Assembly (NCBI RefSeq): GCF_024211255.1 | Contig: NZ_JAMLDY010000008.1 | Coordinates: 103,179-167,178 of the forward strand | Direction: 5' to 3' | DNA from: Sphingomonas liriopis | GTDB lineage: Bacteria; Pseudomonadota; Alphaproteobacteria; Sphingomonadales; Sphingomonadaceae | DNA: 64,000 bases | Shown here: one piece after another, positions 35,563 to 44,839 of the stretch | Position numbering within the stretch: position 1 is the stretch's first letter | How the letters are laid out: each line of letters opens with the position of its first letter | Notes under the pieces: model-generated | Seen by the model: only the letters and a program-made list of their open reading frames with translations | Told to the model about the DNA's origin: nothing | Database searches by the model: none | Position numbers and translations under genes: made by a program

Positions 35563-35755
35563 ATTCACGCGAAGGCGCGAAGAGGTTGGTTCACGCGGAG
35601 GCGCAGAGAGCGCAGAGGGGATTAGCCCGGCGCGTAGCGCCTTTCGTTCCAGTCATCGAGTAAGGATAGCCGCTTCGCGCCAAACCCTTCTTCTCCGCGC
35701 CTCTGCGCCTCCGCGTGAACATCTTCTCTTCGCGTCTTCGCGTCTTCGCGTGAAC
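35563..35755. repeat. long inverted repeat with internal tandem units
   Basis: TTCACGCGAAGGCGCGAAGA and GTTCACGCGGAGGCGCAGAG on the left are mirrored by CTCTGCGCCTCCGCGTGAAC and CTTCGCGTCTTCGCGTGAAC on the right. CGTCTTCG is repeated in tandem. The element separates hslV from the holin gene and contains no gene. Confidence 0.75.
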
Positions 35756-35757
35756 CA

Positions 35758-36009
35758 TCACTTTTCTACGCCGCGCACCTTACCCCACGCCCGCGCCGCG
35801 GTGTAGCCAAGGTAGCCGGTGCCGAAGAGCGCGTAGAGCGGTTCGGGGATCGCCGACAGGTACGCGCCCATGCCCCGCGCCATCGCCGCGGCGACGTCGG
35901 GGCGGAAGGCGGCGACGATGCTCATCGGGATCGACCAGAGCAGCAGCAGGTACATGACGTAGAGGAAGGTGGGCCGCGCACGGGCGGCCCAGGGATCGCG
36001 CGGCGTCAT
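35758..36009 (-). CDS. holin-like protein (gene-transfer-agent/3TM type)
   Basis: An 83-residue small membrane protein. Hydrophobic segments are about 16-36 (FLYVMYLLLLWSIPMSIV) and 53-72 (IPEPLYALFGTGYLGYTAA), with a charged C-terminus KVRGVEK. The wording LYALFGTGYLGYTAAR resembles holins described as released with gene transfer agents. Its ATG overlaps the endolysin stop (ATGA), forming a lysis pair. No other phage genes are adjacent. Confidence 0.7.
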   Translation of the reverse strand: MTPRDPWAARARPTFLYVMYLLLLWSIPMSIVAAFRPDVAAAMARGMGAYLSAIPEPLYALFGTGYLGYTAARAWGKVRGVEK

Positions 36010-36545
36010 GCGATGCGGCCCGCGAGCCAGCCGTACAGGAACGCCTCGTTGGCGGGGCGGCGCTCGGCGAGGCTGAGGTAGCGTTCGCCCTGCAATGCGT
36101 CGACCGCCTTGACCAGCACCCCCTCCCCCGCGCCGCCGCGGCGGGCGAGGAAGGCGTCGAGCGCGGCGAGCGTGCGCGCGCCGATCGCGGCGTCGAGCGC
36201 GAGGTCGGGATAGTCGCTCTGGCCGCGGTTGAGCGCGTTGAGCGCGCGCTGGAGGAAGAGGATCGCGGTGGCGGTCCCCATGTTGACGCCGGTGTCGAAC
36301 AGTTCGGCGGCGAGCGCCGGCGCGCGGGTCGCGATCCGGTCGAGGCCGGGCTGGCGCCAGTAGACACTTTCGTAGATCGCCGCGGCGACGGCGCGCGGCA
36401 GGGTGCGGATCGCGCCGTGATAGCCGTTGGCGCGCGCGACCGCGGTGGTGATCCCCCAACGCGTCGCGCCGCCGCGGTCGGCGGGGTGGTCGACGTAATC
36501 GCCTTCGCGATCGATGAGGTCGTCGATGAGGGTGTGGATGGACAT
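36006..36545 (-). CDS. GH108 family endolysin (N-acetylmuramidase)
   Basis: A 179-residue lysozyme-like enzyme. The GH108 signature is REGDYVDHPADRGGATRWGI with the catalytic Glu14. FDTGVNMGTATAILFLQRAL and GARTLAALDAF form the C-terminal peptidoglycan-binding domain. There is no signal peptide, so release across the membrane would need the overlapping holin. Phage endolysins and the lysis enzyme of the Rhodobacter gene transfer agent have this architecture. Confidence 0.85.
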   Translation of the reverse strand: MSIHTLIDDLIDREGDYVDHPADRGGATRWGITTAVARANGYHGAIRTLPRAVAAAIYESVYWRQPGLDRIATRAPALAAELFDTGVNMGTATAILFLQRALNALNRGQSDYPDLALDAAIGARTLAALDAFLARRGGAGEGVLVKAVDALQGERYLSLAERRPANEAFLYGWLAGRIA

Positions 36546-36722
36546 GGTTCGCGCTCCCCGGCTGTTGCGGCGGGAGGCGGATCATGGCTTTTCCAAATAG
36601 GACAGCGGATTTTGCGGGGCGGCAGATTGGCGTGCCGGTTCAGCGCGTTATCCCGTTCGGGTCCGACCACTCATCCTACACCTCCGTGCTTGCAGGACGG
36701 ATGACGGTGCCCAACGCCCTTC

Positions 36723-36828
36723 GTCACCCCGGACTTGTTCCGGGGTCCACCGCTGGGCTGGCGTATCAGTCGGTTGTCTCGCCGTTCGCCTCGCCGCGGA
36801 GTGGCCCCCGGAACAAGTCCGGGGTGAC
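36723..36828. repeat. GTCACCCCGGA-type paired inverted repeat
   Basis: Arms GTCACCCCGGACTTGTTCCG and ACAAGTCCGGGGTGAC are inverted around a 50-base spacer. With 36912-37005 it makes up most of the 495-bp gap between the endolysin gene and sdhA. No gene is seen in that gap. Confidence 0.85.
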
Positions 36829-36911
36829 GAAGGGCGTTGGGCGCGCGTCCATCAGACGCCGCAGGTTTGACCCGGATTGGTCGATGGGGGTCGCCCTCTC
36901 ACCTTCCGATC

Positions 36912-37005
36912 GTCATTCCCGCGCAGGCGGGAATCCATACTGGCTGACCGTGCGGCCCTATCAGCGGCGCCAGTGACTATGGATCCCCGCCTTCGCGGGG
37001 ATGAC
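36912..37005. repeat. GTCATTCCCGCG-type paired inverted repeat
   Basis: CGTCATTCCCGCGCAGGCGG and its partner GGATCCCCGCCTTCGCGG with following GGATGACG flank a 45-base spacer. Ends follow the GTCAYYCC..GGRRTGAC rule; stem cores differ between left and right arms by paired changes. Confidence 0.8.
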
Positions 37006-37040
37006 GATCCGTGTAAGGATGACGGTCGTGCTGGGTTGCC

Positions 37041-38843
37041 TCAATACACCCGCTTCTTGGGCTTGATGTACTCGACGTCGTCGGTGAGCGTGTAATCGTG
37101 CACCGGACGGTAATCGATCGCGGTGGCGCCGCCGACGCCGCCCCAGCCGGTGAAGGTGGTGATCGTGTGCTTCATCCAGTTCGCGTCGTCGCGGTCGGGA
37201 TGATCCTCGTTGACGTGGGCGCCGCGCGATTCCTTGCGGTTGGCGGCGGAGTCGATCGTCACCACCGCCTGCGCGGCGAGGTTGTCGAGTTCCAGCGTCT
37301 CAATCAGGTCGGTGTTCCAGATCAGGCTGCGGTCGTTGATCGCGACGTCGGCGATCTGGCCGTAGATGTTCTTCATCAGCGACTGGCCCTCGGTGAGGAG
37401 CGCGTTGTCCCGGAACACCGCGCAATGCTTCTGCATCGTGCGCTGCATCTGGCCGCGGATCTCGGCGGTCGGGATGCTGCCGGACGCGTTGCGGAACGTG
37501 TCGAGGCGGGTCAGCGACAGCTCTTCCGAACCCTTGGGTAGCGGGTTGTGCGTGGTGTTGGGCTTGCAGATGTCGGCGATGCGCTTGCCGGTGGCGCGGC
37601 CGAAGACGACGAGATCGATGAGGCTGTTCGAGCCCAGGCGGTTGGCGCCATGGACGCTGACGCACGCCGCCTCGCCGACCGCGAACAGGCCGGGGACGAC
37701 CGTATCGGGGTTGCCGTCGACGAGGTTGACGACCTCGCCGTGGAAGTTCGTCGGGATGCCGCCCATGTTGTAATGGACCGTCGGGGTGACGGGGAGGGGC
37801 TGGCGGGTCAGGTCGACGCCGGCGAAGATCTTGCCGGTCTCGGTGATGCCGGGCAGGCGTTCGTGCAGCACCTTGGGGTCGATATGGTCGAGGTGCAGGA
37901 AGATGTGGTCGCCGTTCTTGCCGACGCCGCGTCCCTCACGCATCTCCATCGCCATCGAGCGGCTGACGACGTCGCGCGATGCCAAGTCCTTCGCCGACGG
38001 GGCATAACGCTCCATGAAGCGCTCGCCCTCGGAATTGGTGAGATAGCCGCCCTCGCCGCGCGCGCCCTCGGTAATGAGCACGCCGGCGCCGTAGATGCCG
38101 GTCGGGTGGAACTGGACGAACTCCATGTCCTGCAGCGGCAGGCCGGCGCGCAGCACCATGCCGCCGCCGTCACCGGTGCAGGTGTGCGCCGAGGTCGCCG
38201 AGAAATAGCAGCGGCCGTAGCCACCCGTTGCGAGCACGGTGTTGTGGCTGCGGAAGCGATGGATGCTGCCGTCTTCCATGCACAATGCGACCACACCGCG
38301 GCACTGGCCGTTCTCCATGATGAGATCGAGCGCGAAATATTCGACGTAGAAATCGGCGTCGTAGCGCAGGCTCTGCTGGTAGAGCGTGTGCAGCATCGCA
38401 TGGCCGGTGCGGTCCGCGGCGGCGCAGGTGCGCTGCGCGGGCGGGCCTTCGCCCATGTTCTGCATCATGCCGCCGAACGGACGCTGGTAGATGCGGCCTT
38501 CATCGGTGCGGCTGAACGGCATGCCGGCGTGCTCGAGCTCGTAGACCGCGGCGGGCGCTTCGCGGACCATATATTCGATCGCGTCCTGGTCGCCGAGCCA
38601 GTCCGATCCCTTGACGGTGTCGAACATGTGCCAGGTCCAGTGATCTGGACCCATGTTGCCGAGGCTCGCGGCGATGCCGCCCTGCGCGGCGACGGTGTGG
38701 CTGCGGGTCGGGAACACCTTGGTGATGCAGGCGGTCTTCAGGCCGTTCTGCGCGCATTCCATCACGGCGCGCAGCCCCGAGCCGCCGGCGCCGACGACGA
38801 CGGCGTCATAGGTGTGATCGATGATCTTGTACGCGTCCGACAT
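37041..38843 (-). CDS. sdhA: succinate dehydrogenase flavoprotein subunit
   Basis: A 600-residue FAD subunit of complex II. FAD-binding [12 protein letters not shown], the covalent-FAD histidine His49 in [10 protein letters not shown], substrate-site HPTGIYGAG and catalytic Arg region [10 protein letters not shown]. Start ATG 38843 overlaps the sdhD stop (TAATG). The gene is followed by 495 bp of repeats and the lysis pair rather than sdhB, whose iron-sulfur protein is required for function and must be encoded elsewhere. Confidence 0.97.
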   Translation of the reverse strand: MSDAYKIIDHTYDAVVVGAGGSGLRAVMECAQNGLKTACITKVFPTRSHTVAAQGGIAASLGNMGPDHWTWHMFDTVKGSDWLGDQDAIEYMVREAPAAVYELEHAGMPFSRTDEGRIYQRPFGGMMQNMGEGPPAQRTCAAADRTGHAMLHTLYQQSLRYDADFYVEYFALDLIMENGQCRGVVALCMEDGSIHRFRSHNTVLATGGYGRCYFSATSAHTCTGDGGGMVLRAGLPLQDMEFVQFHPTGIYGAGVLITEGARGEGGYLTNSEGERFMERYAPSAKDLASRDVVSRSMAMEMREGRGVGKNGDHIFLHLDHIDPKVLHERLPGITETGKIFAGVDLTRQPLPVTPTVHYNMGGIPTNFHGEVVNLVDGNPDTVVPGLFAVGEAACVSVHGANRLGSNSLIDLVVFGRATGKRIADICKPNTTHNPLPKGSEELSLTRLDTFRNASGSIPTAEIRGQMQRTMQKHCAVFRDNALLTEGQSLMKNIYGQIADVAINDRSLIWNTDLIETLELDNLAAQAVVTIDSAANRKESRGAHVNEDHPDRDDANWMKHTITTFTGWGGVGGATAIDYRPVHDYTLTDDVEYIKPKKRVY

Positions 38844-39226
38844 TATGCGGCGGCTCCGAAGGCGACCTTGAGGATCGCGAAGATGGCGGTCGCGGCGGTG
38901 GCGACGGTGAAGAAGTTGAGCAGCAGGATCGCGGCGACGCGCTTCTGTTCGTGCTGGTAATCCTCGATCACGACCTGGAGGCCCAGGCGGAAGTGATAGA
39001 AGACCGACACGACCAGCAGCAGCATCGGCACCGCGGCCCAGCCGTTCTGCAGCCACGTATGCACGCTGGCGTAATCGTAGCCTGGCATGCGCAGGATCGC
39101 GAAGACGAACCAGAGCGTCAGGAACAGGTTCGATCCCGCGGTGACGCGCTGGCGCCACCAGTGATGCGCGCCTTCCTTGGCGCTGCCGAGACCGCGGACG
39201 CGGCCGATATGCGTGCCCGAACCCAT
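38843..39226 (-). CDS. sdhD: succinate dehydrogenase membrane anchor subunit
   Basis: A 127-residue anchor with three transmembrane helices, starting after [15 protein letters not shown], a typical SdhD beginning. [17 protein letters not shown] contains the haem-binding histidine and quinone-site residues. ATG 39226 shares one base with the sdhC stop; its TAA overlaps the sdhA ATG. The operon is thus continuously coupled. Confidence 0.92.
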   Translation of the reverse strand: MGSGTHIGRVRGLGSAKEGAHHWWRQRVTAGSNLFLTLWFVFAILRMPGYDYASVHTWLQNGWAAVPMLLLVVSVFYHFRLGLQVVIEDYQHEQKRVAAILLLNFFTVATAATAIFAILKVAFGAAA

Positions 39227-39654
39227 CACTTCATCCCCAGGTAGAGCCAGAACGCCGCGGTCAGGACGAACCCGCCGGCGATCACGATCAGGCTGAACAT
39301 CTTGTTGCGCTTCAGTTCGAACGCCGCGCCCGCATCCATGACGAGGTGGCGGATGCCGTTCAGCATATGCGTGAAGAAGGCATAGGTGATGCCGACGAAG
39401 ACCACCCAGCCGACGATGTTGAGGTTGCCGGCATCGGTGGTGAAGACATCCTGGAACGTCGCATAGGCTTCCGCTCCGCTTGCGATCGCGGCGAGCCACC
39501 AGACGAGCAGCACGGTGCCGACCGTCGCCATGCCCGAGCCGGTCGCGCGATGGAGGATGGAGACCAGCATGTGCGGCCCCCAGCTGTAGTGGAGCTTCAG
39601 GAAGCCCGAAAAGAGATGCGGGCTGCGCGGACGCGCCGGAGTACGGGATGCCAT
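39226..39654 (-). CDS. sdhC: succinate dehydrogenase cytochrome b556 subunit
   Basis: A 142-residue anchor with three transmembrane helices. SPHL at the N-terminus, [10 protein letters not shown] (quinone site) and [12 protein letters not shown] (axial haem histidine) are the family signatures. It is the first gene of sdhCDA, behind a promoter with -35 and -10 elements. Confidence 0.94.
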   Translation of the reverse strand: MASRTPARPRSPHLFSGFLKLHYSWGPHMLVSILHRATGSGMATVGTVLLVWWLAAIASGAEAYATFQDVFTTDAGNLNIVGWVVFVGITYAFFTHMLNGIRHLVMDAGAAFELKRNKMFSLIVIAGGFVLTAAFWLYLGMK

Positions 39655-39685
39655 GAACGGTCCTCGGGCAAAATCGAATGCACGC

Positions 39686-39713
39686 CTATTAGGCCGGACG
39701 TGCTGCGATGCAA
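39686..39713 (-). promoter_or_regulatory. sdhCDA promoter
   Basis: On the minus strand TTGCAT (39708-39713), a 16-base spacer and TAATAG (39686-39691) form a sigma-70-type promoter 32 bases ahead of the sdhC ATG. Confidence 0.45.
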
Positions 39714-39755
39714 CCCATGGCGTCGGCCGGCGGCGGCGGATACCCCTCCCTGCAC

Positions 39756-39771
39756 CTAACCCGTCGTTAAC
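39756..39771 (+). promoter_or_regulatory. CtrA-like box upstream of the chemoreceptor pair
   Basis: CTAA-N7-TTAAC matches the CtrA consensus TTAA-N7-TTAAC at eight of nine fixed bases. It is 58 bases ahead of the TTG start at 39830. It is the best of three such sites in the window. Confidence 0.5.
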
Positions 39772-39829
39772 CAGTCGCGCCTAAGCAGGGACCCAATTCC
39801 CACGTGACCGCTGAACGCCGGAGAGCCCC

Positions 39830-41191
39830 TTGTCCGACATCACCCTGCCCACGCCGGCCAGCATCGCCGCCGCGATCGACCTCAAGAGCCGCATCAAGGC
39901 GTTCGATGGCGGCGACGAGACGTTGGTGCGTCAGGCGGCCGCATTGTGGACGATCATCGAACCCGACGCGCCCGAGATCGTCGAGGCCTATTGGGCGCAC
40001 TGGCGCCATGCCAACCCGGGTGCGCCCGAATGGACGCCGCTGGAAAGCGAGCGCCGGATCACCGCGGGCGTCAGCTATCTGCGCAACCGCTTCTGCCAGC
40101 TCGACGGACGGCTGTGGGTCGAATCGCTCGAGCGGGCCGTCGCGTCGGCCTATGCGGCCGGTGTATCGACGATGGAAATGCTGGCGATGTCCTGCGCCAG
40201 CGATCGTGCGGCGCTGAAGGCGCTGCTCGCCCGCCTGCCGTCCGACGATCCACGGCAGCACATGTTCATCGATACGCTGATGCGATTGTTCGGCATGGAG
40301 ACCGAGTTGACCGTCGAGCTGTTCGCCGGCTTTGCCGCGCATACCGAACGCGCGTCGCGCGATCGGCTGGCACGGGAGTTCCGCGACGGTATCGCCAGCG
40401 CGGTCGAGACCGCGACCGAGGAAGGCCATGCGCTGCGCGAGCAGGCCGAGCGCAGCTCCGGCTCGGCGCGCGGCATGCTGGGCAAGGCGAGCGAGGTCGC
40501 CGCCGCCGCCGAACAGTCCGCGGTCGCGATGCGCGAGGCGGCGCAGACCGCCGCGGGCCTGATCCGCGCGATCGAGGATGCGCGTACCGAAGTGGAGGCT
40601 GCCGCCGAAATCGCCGCCCGCGCCAGCGTCCAGGCGACCGACGCGGTCGGCATGTCGGAAGCGCTGTCGGACCATGCCAAGTCGATCGAATCGATCCTGG
40701 GCCTGATCCGCGATATCGCCGGGCAGACCAATCTGCTGGCCTTGAACGCGACGATCGAGGCGGCGCGCGCCGGCGACGCCGGCCGCGGCTTCGCGGTGGT
40801 GGCGCAGGAGGTGAAGAGCCTCGCCAACCAGACCGCGCGCGCGACCGACGACATCGCCGCCAAGATTGCATCGATCCAGTCGGCGACGCGATCGACGGTC
40901 GACACCAACGCCAGCATCAAGGGCACCGTCACCGAGGTGCAGGAAAGCGCCGATCGCATCCGCTATGCGATGGAGGCGCAGGCGCAGACGGTGACCGCGA
41001 TCACCGCCGCGGTGGACGAGACCGCGCTCGCCGCCGATTCGATGTCGCTGACGATCGCCGCGATCCGCGAGGACACCGAGACCGTCGCCGCAGAGATCGA
41101 CGATGTCGGTCGCGGTTTCGACCGGCTCGACGGCCGACTTCACACGCTCAAGACCAGCGCCGGCGATTTCGTCGCCAAGGTCGCCGCATAA
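39830..41191 (+). CDS. soluble chemoreceptor with globin-like sensor domain, no proximal histidine
   Basis: A 453-residue methyl-accepting chemotaxis protein without transmembrane segments. The all-helical N-terminus (about 1-175) resembles globin-coupled sensors. A signalling coiled coil follows with the conserved hairpin [19 protein letters not shown] then [16 protein letters not shown] (from about residue 286). In the sibling gene a His (KVAYDH) occupies the probable haem-ligand place; here that segment ([11 protein letters not shown]) has none. Start is TTG with GGAG upstream. The sibling gene follows 26 bases later. Confidence 0.82.
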   Translation: MSDITLPTPASIAAAIDLKSRIKAFDGGDETLVRQAAALWTIIEPDAPEIVEAYWAHWRHANPGAPEWTPLESERRITAGVSYLRNRFCQLDGRLWVESLERAVASAYAAGVSTMEMLAMSCASDRAALKALLARLPSDDPRQHMFIDTLMRLFGMETELTVELFAGFAAHTERASRDRLAREFRDGIASAVETATEEGHALREQAERSSGSARGMLGKASEVAAAAEQSAVAMREAAQTAAGLIRAIEDARTEVEAAAEIAARASVQATDAVGMSEALSDHAKSIESILGLIRDIAGQTNLLALNATIEAARAGDAGRGFAVVAQEVKSLANQTARATDDIAAKIASIQSATRSTVDTNASIKGTVTEVQESADRIRYAMEAQAQTVTAITAAVDETALAADSMSLTIAAIREDTETVAAEIDDVGRGFDRLDGRLHTLKTSAGDFVAKVAA

Positions 41192-41217
41192 CAGAACAAC
41201 CGATACGGGAGAGGACC

Positions 41218-42582
41218 ATGCCGGCGACAGCGATGCTGATCGAACGGACGATGGCCAAGCGCAGCATCGTCGAACATATGGGCGATTACGACTGGGACCA
41301 TACGCTCGCGCAATCGTGCCGCGACATCGCCGCGTTGCTGACCGACGCGGATTATCGCGGCATCGCCGAACTGTTCTGGGATCAGTATCTGTCGCTGCCC
41401 GCGACGCGCCCCATCCGTCACCTGATTACGGGCGAGCGGCGGGCGCGTCGGGTACGCGACAGCATCGAATATGCGCAGCTGAAATATCGCACGCCGTTCG
41501 AGGACGGCTGGGTCAAGGTCGCATACGACCATGCCGTCCAGTCGACGCAGTCGGGCGTGCCGCTGCCGACGCTGCAGGCCGCGCTCGCCCATTCGCACAG
41601 CTTCACGCTGCACACGCTGGAGCGCTATTGCCACGACGATGCGCCGCGGCTGCGACGGTTGTGCGACGCGGTGCAGCGTATCTCGCTGGTCGAATCGGAC
41701 CTGATGACCGGGCACCTCGCCACGCTGCGTGCCGACCAGGCGCGGCAGGAGCGGCAGGAGCGATCGGCGGCGTTTCGCGAGAGCATCGCGATCGCGATCG
41801 AGGGCACCGCCGCGCTGGGCGCGACGATCCGCGTACAGGCCGGTGCCGCATCGGCATCGACCCGCGACGTGCTGGGGAAATCGAGCGAGCTGGCCGCCGC
41901 GGCGGCGGAATCGGCGATCGCGATGCGCGAGGCCGCGCGTACCGCCACCGGGCTGACGGTGGTCATCGAGGAAGCGCGCAGCGACGTCGATGCCGCCGCC
42001 GGAATCGCGACGCGGGCGAGCGAGCATGCCGGCGATGCGGTGCGCGCGAGCGAGGCATTGTCCGATCATGCGCAGTCGATCGAATCGATCCTCGGGCTGA
42101 TCCGCGCGATCGCCGGGCAGACCAACCTGCTGGCCTTGAACGCGACGATAGAGGCGGCGCGCGCCGGCGACGCCGGCCGCGGCTTCGCGGTGGTGGCGCA
42201 GGAGGTGAAGAGCCTCGCCAACCAGACCGCAAGAGCGACCGACGACATCGCCGGCAAGATCGCCGCGATCCAGGCGGCGACGCGGTCGACGGTCGAGACC
42301 AGTCTGGCGATCCGCACGACGGTGGACGAGGTGCAGCGATCCGCGGTGCGCATCCGCGACGCGATGGAGGCGCAGGCGCAGACGGTGACCGCGATCACCG
42401 CCGCGGTCGACGAAACCGCGCTCGCCGCCGACCTGATGGCGACGACGATCGACGCCATCCGCGTGGAGGCGGCGGGCGTCGCGGGCGAGATCGACAATCT
42501 GGGCAAGGGCTTCGGCGACGTCGGCGACCGGCTGGCACAGCTGCGCCAGTCGGCGGAGAGCTTTTCCGCCAGCGTGGGGTGA
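41218..42582 (+). CDS. soluble chemoreceptor with globin-like sensor domain
   Basis: A 454-residue paralogue of the preceding gene. The N-terminal helical domain (about 20-180) has His105 in [18 protein letters not shown], a good candidate for a proximal haem ligand. The signalling domain carries [22 protein letters not shown] of 42127-42230 is identical to 40733-40836 except for one base, while sensor domains differ strongly. Both are cytoplasmic and probably report oxygen or redox state to CheA; ligand is inference. Confidence 0.85.
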   Translation: MPATAMLIERTMAKRSIVEHMGDYDWDHTLAQSCRDIAALLTDADYRGIAELFWDQYLSLPATRPIRHLITGERRARRVRDSIEYAQLKYRTPFEDGWVKVAYDHAVQSTQSGVPLPTLQAALAHSHSFTLHTLERYCHDDAPRLRRLCDAVQRISLVESDLMTGHLATLRADQARQERQERSAAFRESIAIAIEGTAALGATIRVQAGAASASTRDVLGKSSELAAAAAESAIAMREAARTATGLTVVIEEARSDVDAAAGIATRASEHAGDAVRASEALSDHAQSIESILGLIRAIAGQTNLLALNATIEAARAGDAGRGFAVVAQEVKSLANQTARATDDIAGKIAAIQAATRSTVETSLAIRTTVDEVQRSAVRIRDAMEAQAQTVTAITAAVDETALAADLMATTIDAIRVEAAGVAGEIDNLGKGFGDVGDRLAQLRQSAESFSASVG

Positions 42583-42609
42583 GGGCACGGGTTTCCCGCC
42601 TCATCCTCC

Positions 42610-42819
42610 GTTCGCCCTGAGCTTGTCGAAGGGCCTGCTTCCACAGGCGATGACGGTGCTCGTGGCAACGGGTGCTTCGACAGGCTCAGCACGAACGGAC
42701 GGGAACGGCAGGTAGAGCGCCAAACCCTCCCCGTTCGCCCTGAGCTTGTCGAAGGGCTTGCTTCCACAGGCGATGACCATGCTTGTGGAGACAGGTGCTT
42801 CGACAGGCTCAGCACGAAC
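42610..42819. repeat. two tandem TTCGCCCTGAGC paired elements
   Basis: Unit 1 (42610-42696) and unit 2 (42733-42819) each run from GTTCGCCCTGAGCTTGTCGA to CTTCGACAGGCTCAGCACGA plus AC. The two units share even most of their loop (TTCCACAGGCGATGAC), so they are a recent 123-bp-period duplication. They occupy the 375-bp gap between the chemoreceptors and the SDR gene, of which the remainder is GC-rich and featureless. Confidence 0.85.
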
Positions 42820-42957
42820 GGGCTGTTGGGATAGACGTATGGGGATGCCGCGGCGGGCTCGCCCCCGCCCCGCCCCACGCCTCGAGCCCCACGCCCCCCC
42901 GGCCACCACGCGACCACCGCGGTTGCGAGCGCCCCGCGCGCCGCCTAATGGCCGGCG

Positions 42958-43653
42958 ATGACCATCCTTCTGACCGGATCGAGCCGCGGTATCGGCGCGG
43001 CGATCTTCACGAGCCTGCAAGGCGCGGGCGCGACCGTGATCGGCCACGGCACGGCGAGCGGGATCGCCGCCGACTTCGCCGATCCCGCCGCGCCGCGGGC
43101 ACTCTGGGACGCGGCGCTCGAGCAGGCGGGCGGCGCGATTGACGTGCTGGTCAACAATGCCGGGGTGTTCGAGGCCAATCCACTGACCCGCGACCATGAC
43201 GACTGGGTCGCCGACTGGGAGCGGACGCTGCGCATCAACCTGACCGCGTCGGCCGAGCTGTGCCGGCTGGCGGTGCGGCACTGGGAGGAGCGGGGCACCG
43301 GAGGGCGCATCGTCAACATCGCCAGCCGCGCCGCCTATCGCGGCGACAGCCCGGCGCACTGGCATTATGCCGCGGCCAAGGCGGGCATGGTCGCGATGAC
43401 CAAGACGATCGCGCGCGGCTATGCGAAGGAGGGCATCCTCGCCTTCGCCATCTGTCCGGGGTTCACTATGACCGGCATGGCGGACGATTATCTCGCCAGC
43501 CGCGGCGGCGACAAATTGCTCGCCGACATTCCGCTTGGGCGTGTCGCCGATCCCGAGGAGGTCGCCGCCGTCGCGCGCTTCTGCGCGCTGGAGGCACCGG
43601 CGTCGATGACCGGCGCGGTGCTCGACGTGAACGGGGCCTCCTATGTCCGCTGA
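42958..43653 (+). CDS. short-chain dehydrogenase/reductase
   Basis: A 231-residue classical SDR. Cofactor-binding TGSSRGIG (6-13), NNAGVFEAN, catalytic Tyr137 and Lys141 in YAAAK, and CPGFTMTGM after the active site. The second glycine-rich loop has no clear acidic or basic selector, so NAD versus NADP preference is unclear. It overlaps prmA by 11 bases and is likely cotranscribed with it. Substrate unknown. Confidence 0.88.
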   Translation: MTILLTGSSRGIGAAIFTSLQGAGATVIGHGTASGIAADFADPAAPRALWDAALEQAGGAIDVLVNNAGVFEANPLTRDHDDWVADWERTLRINLTASAELCRLAVRHWEERGTGGRIVNIASRAAYRGDSPAHWHYAAAKAGMVAMTKTIARGYAKEGILAFAICPGFTMTGMADDYLASRGGDKLLADIPLGRVADPEEVAAVARFCALEAPASMTGAVLDVNGASYVR

Positions 43654-44587
43654 CAGCTGGAAGATCACCCTGCCCTGCACCCGCGCCGAGGCGGAGGCGA
43701 TCGACAGCGCGTCGGACCTCGCGATCGAGGCGGTGCTGATGACCACCGAAGAGGTCGAGGACGACGTCGAACGCTGGCGGCTCGACGCCTATGTCGAGCA
43801 CGAGCCCGACGCGGCGCTGCTCGCGACGCTACATGCGCTGGTGCCGAGCGCGAGCGGGCACGATCCGGTCGTCGAGCGCCTGTCCGACGAGGATTGGGTG
43901 GCGATGAGCCAGGCGGGGCTGGAGCCGATCCGCGAAGGGCGCTTCGTCGTCCATACCAGCGCGCATGCGATCGAACCGCCTGCGGGTGGCCGCGCCTTCC
44001 TGATCGATGCGGGGCAAGCGTTCGGGACGGGGCATCACGGGACGACCAGCGGCTGCCTGGCCATGCTCGACGCGCTGGCGGTCGCCGGCAAGCAGTTCGC
44101 CAAGGTAATCGACGTCGGCACCGGCACCGGGCTACTCGCCTTCGCCGCGGTCGAATTGTGGCCCGAGGCGATGGTGGTGGCGACCGATATCGATCCGGTC
44201 GCGGTCGACGTGACGCGCGAGAACGCGGTGCGGAACGGGATCGAGGGCGTATCGCTGTTCGTCGCGGACGGCGCGCGGCATGCGGATATCGATGCGGTCG
44301 CGCCCTACGATCTGGTCATCGCCAACATTCTCGCCGGGCCGCTGGTGTCGATGGCGCCCGAGCTGGCGGCGATCGCCGATTCCGGCGCGACGATCGTGCT
44401 GGCGGGGTTGCTCGAGACGCAGCGCGAGACGGTGGTCGCGGCCTATGCGGCGTGCGGTTGTACGCTGGAGGCGATCGACCGGCGTGGCGACTGGACGGTG
44501 CTGCGGCTGACCGCGGGCATGGAGCGATACGTGCCGACCGCGCCGTTCGATCCCAAGGGCCGTGATGGCTGGGCGCTGGATCTGTAG
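43643..44587 (+). CDS. prmA: ribosomal protein L11 methyltransferase
   Basis: A 314-residue SAM-dependent enzyme that methylates ribosomal protein L11. The N-terminal substrate-recognition domain (about 1-90) is followed by GQAFGTGHHGTT, motif I VIDVGTGTGLLAFAA, ATDIDPVAV and the catalytic-site IANILAGPL. Length is normal. The start overlaps the SDR gene. Confidence 0.92.
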   Translation: MSADSWKITLPCTRAEAEAIDSASDLAIEAVLMTTEEVEDDVERWRLDAYVEHEPDAALLATLHALVPSASGHDPVVERLSDEDWVAMSQAGLEPIREGRFVVHTSAHAIEPPAGGRAFLIDAGQAFGTGHHGTTSGCLAMLDALAVAGKQFAKVIDVGTGTGLLAFAAVELWPEAMVVATDIDPVAVDVTRENAVRNGIEGVSLFVADGARHADIDAVAPYDLVIANILAGPLVSMAPELAAIADSGATIVLAGLLETQRETVVAAYAACGCTLEAIDRRGDWTVLRLTAGMERYVPTAPFDPKGRDGWALDL

Positions 44588-44605
44588 CGGCACCCTCCCC
44601 CTCCA

Positions 44606-44681
44606 TTCGTGCCGAGCCTGTCGAAGCACCTTTGGGGCACCCGTATGCGCTTCAAGGCACTTCGACAGGCTCAGTGCGAAC
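44606..44681. repeat. TTCGTGCCGAGCC paired inverted repeat
   Basis: TTCGTGCCGAGCCTGTCGAA and CTTCGACAGGCTCAGTGCGA are inverted arms of the same family as 42610-42819 with compensating differences. It follows prmA. Confidence 0.75.
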
Positions 44682-44719
44682 GGTGGGAGGGTGGCACCGC
44701 CCTCCGCCCGCCCCCATCC

Positions 44720-44813
44720 GTCATCCCCGCGCAGGCGGGGATCCATAATCACTCCGGGTGGTGATCGATCCGCTAGGTCAGCCAGTATGGATTCCCGCCT
44801 TCGCGGGAATGAC
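44720..44813. repeat. GTCATCCCCGCG-type paired inverted repeat
   Basis: CGTCATCCCCGCGCAGGCGG and GATTCCCGCCTTCGCGGG plus AATGAC flank a 45-base spacer between convergent prmA and phhA. Confidence 0.8.
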
Positions 44814-44839
44814 GGAGGGGGTTTTGGAGAGTGGAGCCC

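Noticed and set aside
35563..37040. Prophage around the endolysin-holin pair
   Set aside because: No integrase, capsid, tail or attachment site; neighbours are hslVU and sdhCDA.
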